Assembly (NCBI GenBank): GCA_024663395.1
Contig: JANFAH010000111.1
Span: 1 to 64,000, forward strand
Reading direction: 5' to 3'
Source of the DNA: Pisolithus tinctorius
Taxonomy: Eukaryota; Basidiomycota; Agaricomycetes; Boletales; Pisolithaceae
DNA: 64,000 nt
The notes beneath the pieces were generated by a model. It saw only the letters and a list, made by a program, of their open reading frames with translations. It was not told where the DNA came from and searched no databases. Below are positions 44,371 to 52,800 of this stretch, in pieces (position 1 is the first letter of the stretch; the number at the start of each line of letters is the position of its first letter). The translations under genes and the position numbers were made by a program.

Positions 44371-45761
44371 TGGGAGTGAACATGGTCAGAATGCTTCCAC
44401 CAGCTGCCATGGCTCCACTCACATCCTATGAATGCAAGTCCAAAAGGGTGGAAGTGAACATGGTAAGAATGCCTCCACCACCTGCCATGGCCCCACTCAC
44501 CAACTATGAATGCAAGTCCAAAAGGGTGGGAGTGAACATGGTCAGAATGCCTCCATCACCTGCCATGGCACTACTCACAGGCTATGAATGCAAGTCCAAA
44601 AGGGTGGGAGTGAACATGGTCAGAATGCTTCCACCAACTGCCATGGCTCCACTCACCAACTATGAATGCAAGTCCAGAAGGGTGGGAGTGAACATGGTTA
44701 GAATGCTTCCACCACCTGCCATGGCCTCCACTCACAGGCTATGAATGCAAGTCCAAAAGGGTGGAAGTGAACATGGTTAGAATGCTTCCACCACCTGCCA
44801 TGGCTCCACTCACATCCTATGAATGCAAGTCCAAAAGGGTGGGAGTGAACATGGTCAGAATGCTTCCACCACCTGCCATGGCTCCACTCACATCCTATGG
44901 ATGCAAGTCCAAAAGGGTGGGAGTGAACATGGTCAGAATGCTTCCACCACCTGCCATGGCTCCACCCACTTGCTATGAATGCAAGTCCAAAAGGGTGGGA
45001 GTGAACATGGTTAGAATACTTCCACCACCTGCCATGGCTCCACTCACATCCTATGGATGCAAGTCCAAAAGGGTGGGAGTGAACATGGTCAGAAGGCTTC
45101 CACCACCTGCCATGGCCTCCACTCACAGGCTATGAATGCAAGTCCAAAAGGGTGGGAGTGAACATGGTTAGAATACTTCCACCACCTGCCATGGCTCCAC
45201 TCACATCCTATGGATGCAAGTCCAAAAGGGTGGGAGTGAACATGGTCAGAATGCTTCCACCACCTGCCATGGCTCCACCCACTTGCTATGAATGCAAGTC
45301 CAAAAGGGTGGGAGTGAACATGGTTAGAATACTTCCACCACCTGCCATGGCTCTGCTCACAAACTATGAGTGCAAGTCCAAAAGGGTGGGAGTGAACATG
45401 GTCAGAATGCTTCCACCACCTGCCATGGCCCCACTCACATCCTATGAATGCAAGTCCAAAAGGGTGGAAGTGAACATGGTCAGAATGCTTCCACCACCTG
45501 CCATGGCTCCACTCACATCCTATGAATGCAAGACCAAAAGGGTGGGAGTGAACATGGTTAGAATGCTTCCACCACCTGCCATGGCTCCACTCACAGGCTA
45601 TGAATGCAAGTCCAAAATGGTGGGAGTGAACATGGTCAGAATGCTTCCACCACCTGCCATGACTCCACTCACTCTCTATGAATGCAAGTCCAAAAGGGTG
45701 GGAGTGAACATGGTCAGAATGCTTCCACCACCTGCCATGGGCTCCACTCACCAACTATGAA
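44371..45761. repeat. Minisatellite, 78-bp period, about 18 units
   Basis: Tandem units contain GGGAGTGAACATGGTCAGAA, then CTTCCACCACCTGCCATGGC, then CCACTCAC and a variable hexamer before TATGAATGCAAGTCCAAAAG. Because 78 is divisible by three, long repetitive frames are open on both strands. Three units with one extra base (near 44728, 45115 and 45741) break them, so coding is unlikely. Blocks of several units recur (44960-45050 resembles 45280-45350), pointing to duplication of unit groups. A solo LTR splits the array at 45762. Confidence 0.95.
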
Positions 45762-46475
45762 TGTCACGACCGTGCATTCATTATAAGTCCCTACACACTC
45801 CACACCCTACTCCGCCAGTCATTCACTCACTCCGCACCAACTCCGCCCGACTTCTGTTGGTTGCGAACCATCTCCGCTCCGACTGCTGTCGGACTTGTGT
45901 TTCTCTCCTACCAGACTGAGCGGGCCATTCTCTGAGGGGTCATGTGACTACCTTCGCAGTCAGGTACTCTGCAGCGCGCTCACCGCATGGTCCAGCGCCT
46001 GGACTATTTCCTTTTCTGGATGTTCTGTGTTACCCGTTTGTATGTCCTCTGTCTACCCTTCATTCGTCGTCCAGGAAATTTTACTTGAAAATTTATGAGT
46101 CTCTGTATGTCAGTTCCGATTCCGGTTACTGTACCTCCATAGCAGTATAAGAGCATGTACTGTACTCTGCTGTTCTTCAGTACGAATATCAACTTAGTTC
46201 CTACTCCCTCTGATTCCGTCTTCTGCCTGTTGGAGTTATCTCCAACTCTCCGTCTGTACTCTCCCTCTGAAATATGAGGGCTGAGATCGTGCAAGGGGGT
46301 AGTGCACGAGCTAAACCCGACGCCCTCACTCCACTCCGCCTTTGTCTCGGCGGTCTTCATTCCTGCTGACACTCCGCTAGTCGGAGTTCTGTCCCTGTGT
46401 GTTGGACTTGCTTCCGGACCCTCCTCTAGACCTTATTAAGCGTCGGAGTTGGTCGGAGTAGGCCCGGACTTGACA
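45762..46475. mobile_element. Solo LTR inside the minisatellite
   Basis: 714 bp from TGTCACGACCG to CCCGGACTTGACA, with the duplication ATGAA on both sides (45757-45761, 46476-46480). It is rich in CG while its surroundings have none, so it arrived after the surrounding CpG loss. A TATA-like CAGTATAAGAGC lies near 46145. Confidence 0.92.
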
Positions 46476-46680
46476 ATGAATGCATGTCCAAAAGAGTGGG
46501 AGTGAACATGGTCAGAATGATTCCACCACCTGCCATGGCTCCACTCACTCTCTATGAATGCCAGTCCAAAAGGGTGGGAGTGAACAGGGTCAGAATGCTT
46601 CCACCACCTGCCATGGCTCCACTCACATCCTATGAATGCAAGTCCAAAAGGGTGGAAGTGAACATGGTCAGAATGCTTCT
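46476..46680. repeat. Minisatellite, remaining units after the solo LTR
   Basis: About 2.6 further units of the same 78-bp repeat follow the LTR, then the pattern stops at GGTCAGAATGCTTCTAGAAC. Confidence 0.9.
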
Positions 46681-46812
46681 AGAACCTCCAGCACTTGATC
46701 CCCTCACATGCTATCCACCCAATGCCACAGCCACATTAGTATTCATTATGACCATTTCTTTTTACAATTTCACACACATGCTGTTGAAAAATCAGTATCT
46801 CCTCATTCCACT

Positions 46813-49800
46813 CTATCTTCTTACATATGGAAACCATCTTGAGAGGTAAAATGCAAGACCTGCTGGTGTGATCTTGCCCACCATGTCATGCATGTACTTC
46901 TTCAATGTCCTGGCACATATTAGTACATTCTTATCCTTCAGCTATATCACTTACTTTGTTACTGCAAACTCCATACACAGCCCTAGGTTGGATTGCTGTG
47001 TTGATATGAGGAGCTGCAGCAGTCCTTCCTCATTTAATGCATTCACTGTGCATGTCAGTAGGGTTGTACAATCAGCACCCTCTTCTTGCATTCTTGCAGT
47101 CATTTTCTATCAAGGGTGTGCCATTCCCAGGTGATGGTGAGGATACTGACCAGTGAGTGACAGATAGTCATGGGGTGGAAACCTTGACTTATTCAACCAA
47201 CCCTTGACCTTTACAAGACACTCATTCAACTTCCTTTTTTCTACCTCTGCAGTCCTTTCCATTGCATCATCTTCATTCAAACCATCATCAATGAGCTCCA
47301 TGAAAGCATCCAGGGCCAAGGTATCTGTTTTTGTTAGCAATACAATTACAGGAACTGGGACAAAAATGCTGATATTTAAAATCATCAAACAGAGTATGGT
47401 CAATATACACACCATGCCCTGTATCACACTCATCAAAAAACTTCTTTTCTGCAGCTGTGACCATCCTGTGGCTATCATGCAAAGGAATGCAAAACCTACA
47501 TCTGTTACACTTGACCAAAGTCAAGACATAGGGAGAGCTCGAATCGCAGACTAAGGTTTCTACTGAGCAATGGCTGCAGTAACCTCTGTAAACGACAGAG
47601 GGTTTAGGCAATGCTGGTAAGAGTGGTCTCTTTTTAGAGACACTTAAGGGTGAAGTTCTGAGAACGCTGCGTATGATTGAGCAGCTCAAGTCTGGGTTTC
47701 CAGGACTTGGGCCGACAGTCTAAATACTACACAGAGACGGACCATGAGGCGTCCGCACGTAACGAGGTAACTACACCATTGGTTGAACAACGACGGCACA
47801 TGTCTTAAGCATGTAACGAGCCAGTAACACTAGTGGTGGAAATAGAGAGCCGTCAGATCAGAGAGAAGACGGCTCTAAAAGGAAACTAAGTCCAACGGAT
47901 CAAGAACAAGGTAAACGTTTGACAGGAAAGGAAAAGTTAGGGGCGAAACGTAACATTACCCCCTTTCTAAGCGTTGAAGTCCCCGACTTCAACTACTCTC
48001 CATAAGGTTCTCCAGTCATGTTGCTGATGGCGGAGTCATCGAAGTCAAAATTATTGTCGTACAGGTCATTATCCTCGCTCCCAATGAGGGTATGATCATC
48101 TACCAAGGCGGGGGTAGCTATTCTGTCCTGTAAAGGACGGTGAGGGCGGATGGAAGGACATTGGGCCTGAGTATGCCCGGGACGAGTGGCATGGCAAAGG
48201 GGACATTTGTACAGTCCACAGTTGATGTGGATATGGCCGAGATGGTGGCAGACATAACACGCTTGACGATAGCGTGGGTCAGACGGAGTAAGAGGTATGT
48301 CAAACTCGGTCAAAGCATTCAGCACAGGAGACAGTGGTAGCTGTGCAAGGTTTTCGACAATGTTTAACGTGTAGTCGAGTTCTGCACGGGAGACGCCAAA
48401 GGCAGTCTCGGGGTCTACTTCGGACGGCGAGCTATGAGACTCGCAGGGTCGAGGGTTCGGGCCTGATAAGCAGCAGGTGTGAGGTCTATCGGCTCTTCGA
48501 AGAGAGCGGGACGAATGGGAGGATGACGATGACGATGGTGCAGGAGGGGAGGACGACACGGAGGAAACCGGAGGAGAGGTTGCAGTCGAGGGCCTTCTAG
48601 ACCCAGGCAGGGGAGGTGCGATCAACGTTGGATACTGGCGAACGTTATAAATGAGGTCGGTGCCTCCAAGGACATCAAAAAGTTTAAGAAGCAGGGGAAC
48701 CTGCTGGAGAGCAACTTCACCTAGGATAGTGCGGGCGGGGGAAAGGAGGGGATTTTGGCAATTGACATAGCGGGAGAGTTCCTCGAGGCGAAGGGCTTGG
48801 ATAGTTGCGTGATACACAAGGTCAAGTGGAGAGTCCTCGTCTACTTCATGGTAGACAGTGCCAATGATGGTGGGGTCAGCGACGAAGAGTCGGTAAGAAG
48901 CGATCATCTGATCACTGGCGGGTTGTCTCTGTCGACGAGCGAATGGGGTATGGCGGCGAGAGGGTTCATGGGGGTAGGTGTAATGATGAGGAGGCATTTC
49001 AAGAGTAACGTTTCTGACAGTATGAGTGGAGTGTCGAGTGGGTTGTTTCTTTTGGGGGAAGTCTTTGGGGAATCGTTTCTTATAGGCGGAGAGCGTATCA
49101 TCTGCATGTTCAAGGTGTGACTCTTTCTGCCACGAGTTTTCGGAAGAAGGGTAACCCTTCCATTTGATTAAGAAGGCATGTCCACGGCCGGACCTTTTAT
49201 GGCCGACTATCGCCTCAACTTCATATTCTTCTTCCTCGTTGATTAAGTCAGGTGGTGGAGTCAGGAAGTTCGGTCCGTGAATGTCATTTTCGCGATAGGG
49301 CGATAGGAGGGAAGCATGGAAAACGTTGTGGATCTTCCAGCGTGTAGGAATGGAGAGGCGATACGTTATCGGAGATAAGACGTCAGAGATGGTGAAGGGT
49401 CCTTCTTGTTTTGGTGCTAGCTTTCTATTTTCATAGGAGCATTTCAAATTGCATGCTTCTAGCCAAACCTTATCACCTTTCTGGAATGGGGAGAAGGGTC
49501 GTGACGAGCAGTCTTTCATCGTTTTTCTGGCTAGGTCATGGGCCGCAAGGGCTTCTTCTCTAGCTTTTCGGAGTTCCTTGAGTCTAGACTCGGCGGCGGG
49601 AAGGTGGGTTTCTATGATCAGGGACAGAAGAGGTTTCGGTTCATATCCGTACATGAGGTAGAACGGAGATTGATGAGTGACGGAGTGTGGGCGATGGTTG
49701 TGCGCAAATTCGGCCATTGGTAGATTGTTCACCCACGAGGTGGGGTCGTTTTGGCAAAATATGCGGAGATAGGTCTCCACCTCTTGGTTTACTCGTTCTG

Positions 49801-52800
49801 TCTCTCCGTCGGTTTGTGGATGATATGCCGTTGACAGGGCAAGGGAATATCCTAAAAGGGAGGTGAGTTCTTTTGCAAAGGTGGAGGTGAACTGAGGGCC
49901 TCGATCTGATATGATTTTGTCATACAACCCAAAGCGGGAGTAGACTTTCTTGAAAAACAACACCGCGATATCAGCAGCAGAAGCAGTTTTCTTGGTCGGT
50001 GTTAGGATTACCCCCTTTGTAAGCCCATGGTCTACCACGACCAAAAGGGAATCATAGCCATTAGAAACGGGTAGGTCGGTGACCAGATCACAAGAGATCT
50101 GTTGGAAGGGGCGGGTCGAGGTGGAGGGAATAGGCGTAAGAGGTGGTGTTGTGGGGTGGGTATTTGCTTTATTTTGCTGGCACACAGCACAGCCTTCAAC
50201 GTATTTTCAGACAAAGGATGCAAGTCCAGGCCACCAGAACTCAGATGAGACGAGCTGTTGAGTTTTCAGGACACCAGGGTGTCCGGCAGAGGGGTGATCA
50301 TGGTGGTTGGATATGACGGTCCGTCAGAGGATGGGGTCATCGGGGATATACACCCGTTCTTTGTAAAGTAAAACTCCGCTGTCAAACCTCCAATCAGAGA
50401 GATGGGATTTAAACGGGAGTGGCATGTCGACGTTTTCAATGGCACGAAGTGCCGTCTGGACTATGGGATCCTTTTTGGAGGATGATGCGACCTTCTGAGT
50501 AAGGTTGGTGTCAATAAGGTTGACAAACAAGGTTTGTGGAAGGAGGGTAACTCCTTTGTTGTCTTCATCATCCTCGGGGATATGATCAGGGCGGCGGGAG
50601 AGCACATCTGGTGCTGCCAGGTCTTTGCCTGGGACGTGTTCTAACTGCAAATCAAAGTCTGCAAGGTCGAGGAGCCAGCGGGCTTGGCGACGATTTAAGT
50701 TTTGCAGTGATTTGAAGTATGTCAGGTTTTTATGGTCTGTGAAGACCTTAACCGGGAAAGGGGATCCATGGAGGTAATGTCTCCAGGATTTTAACACTCG
50801 AATAACCCCAAGCAGTTCTCTGTCATATATGTCGTAGTTCCTTTCTGCGGGGTTAAACGATTGGGACAGAAAGGCACAGGGCTGCCATTGTCCATTCGAA
50901 TCTTCTTGAAGGAGGATTCCTCCTGTTGCGTATTTGGACGCATCGGTAGTAATTGCGAACGGTCGAGAGGTATCAGGCATCCGAAGAGTTGGTTGTGCCA
51001 TGAAGATTCTTTTTAGGAGCTCAAAGGCATCCTGACATTTTCTTGACCAACTCCAATCGACTGTTTTCTTGGTAAGGTCAATGAGTGGTCATGCAATGTC
51101 CGAGTAGTAGGGGACAAATCTTCTGTAAAAGTTTGCAAATCCTAGGAAGGATCGCACATCCTTGACCTTCTTAGGGACGGGCCATTCGGCGATGCCTTGG
51201 ACTTTGACGGGGTCCATGGCAACGGTGTTTTCTTTGATAATCATGCCAAGGTATTCCACCTCAGCAAGGTCAAAGTGACATTTCTCCAGTTTCAGGGGAA
51301 GAGAAAGTTCTCTCATTCTTTTGAGGACACGACGGGTTCTTTGTTTGTGTTCTTCAGGGTCGTTTGAGAAGATGAGGAGGTCATCCATGTAGACGACCAA
51401 CCATCCTTCAACGATCATGTCTCGGAAAGAGTCATTCATGAATCGCTGGAAGGTGGCCGGGGAGTTGCAGAGACCAAAGAACATGACGGTGGGTTCGAAA
51501 AGTCCTTTATGTGTGATAAATGCCGCTTTCCATTGGTCTCCTTCTTTGATGCAGACATTGTTGTAGCCGGATCTGACATCCATCTTTGTGAAGACAGAGG
51601 CTCCTTTCAGTTTATCGATGAGATCTGAAATGAGGGGGAGGGGATAGGCATCCTTCACCGTATTTTTGTTCAGATATCTATAGTCTTGGCAGGGTCACAG
51701 GGAGCCATCCTTCTTTCCTACGAAGAAGAAGGGGGCGGCTTGGGGAGATTTCGAGGGACGGATTTTTCCTTCTCGAAGGTTTTCTTCGATAAACTTTTCT
51801 GTGGACTCTCGTTCAGAGGGAGAGAGAGGGTATGCCTTGGCCACCTTGGGGACAAAGTCCTCTACAAGGTTTATGGCATGGTCGTATGGTCGTGATGGAG
51901 GCAAAACTCCGTCAGATGGTTTCTCGAAAACTGAGGCGAAGTCCTTGTACTCTTCAGGAAGGACAGCCTTTGGTCTCTTCCTATGTTCTTCTTGGGCCAG
52001 TTCCGTGGCTGTGGTGATTTTTCGAAGAAGGCTATTGTTGGGATTAATCTTTTTTGCTTCTTCGACAAGTTTTCCAACTGACATCACGAAGTGTGCTCGG
52101 ATGGTTTCATCTTCTGGTTCTTCGTAATCCATGAATTTGTTTATCCCCTTCTTTTCAGCAGAGGACACAAGATTCACAGTTGGTTCTTCGACGACAATGG
52201 AAGAGATGTTGCGTCTTAGCTCTTTTGATCTATCGGTTCTCTCGTCGATAGACAACGTGCCCATCCTCCAGTCCACAACAGGGTTGTTTTCTTGGAGCCA
52301 GGGGAGACCCAAAATGACGTTTTCTGTTCCACAATTGATGACATGGAAAAAGGACTGATGGACGAGTCCCTTAACCTTGAAGTAGAGGGTGGCGGAAAAT
52401 AGTATTCTTCCCTTTGAGTTTTGGGTTCCATCGGCATTCTTTGCGAGGATGGGTTCAGCGAGGCATTGAGTGGGGATTCGGTGCTTTCGCACAAAGCCCC
52501 AGTCGATGCAAGAAATTTCTGCTCCGGAGTCAACCAGAGCGGTAGTGTTGACGACTTTCTGAGTGGTTCCTGATGCGTAAAGGGAGATGGGAATCTGCAT
52601 AGTACATTCTGGTGTAGACGTTACAAGTACAGGCACAACAGAAACTAAACTGTCCTTAGTTTGGGGAACAACTGGCATCAACGCAGAGTTCCCATTTAAA
52701 AATCCTTCCCAAGGGCTCTAGCAATGTTAACTAGAGCAATGGATGGACCAGCAACCTTTTCTTCGTCGTCACTTTCTTCTACCTCTACAATTTTGCGGAT

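Noticed and set aside
44280..45760. Long repetitive open frames in the minisatellite as a real repeat protein
   Set aside because: Frames are open on both strands only because the unit is 78 bp; extra single bases in three units shift the plus frame, and there is no lead or conserved start.
44370..45760. CRISPR-like array
   Set aside because: Units are contiguous with no unique spacers, the host is a eukaryote, and the variation is that of a minisatellite.
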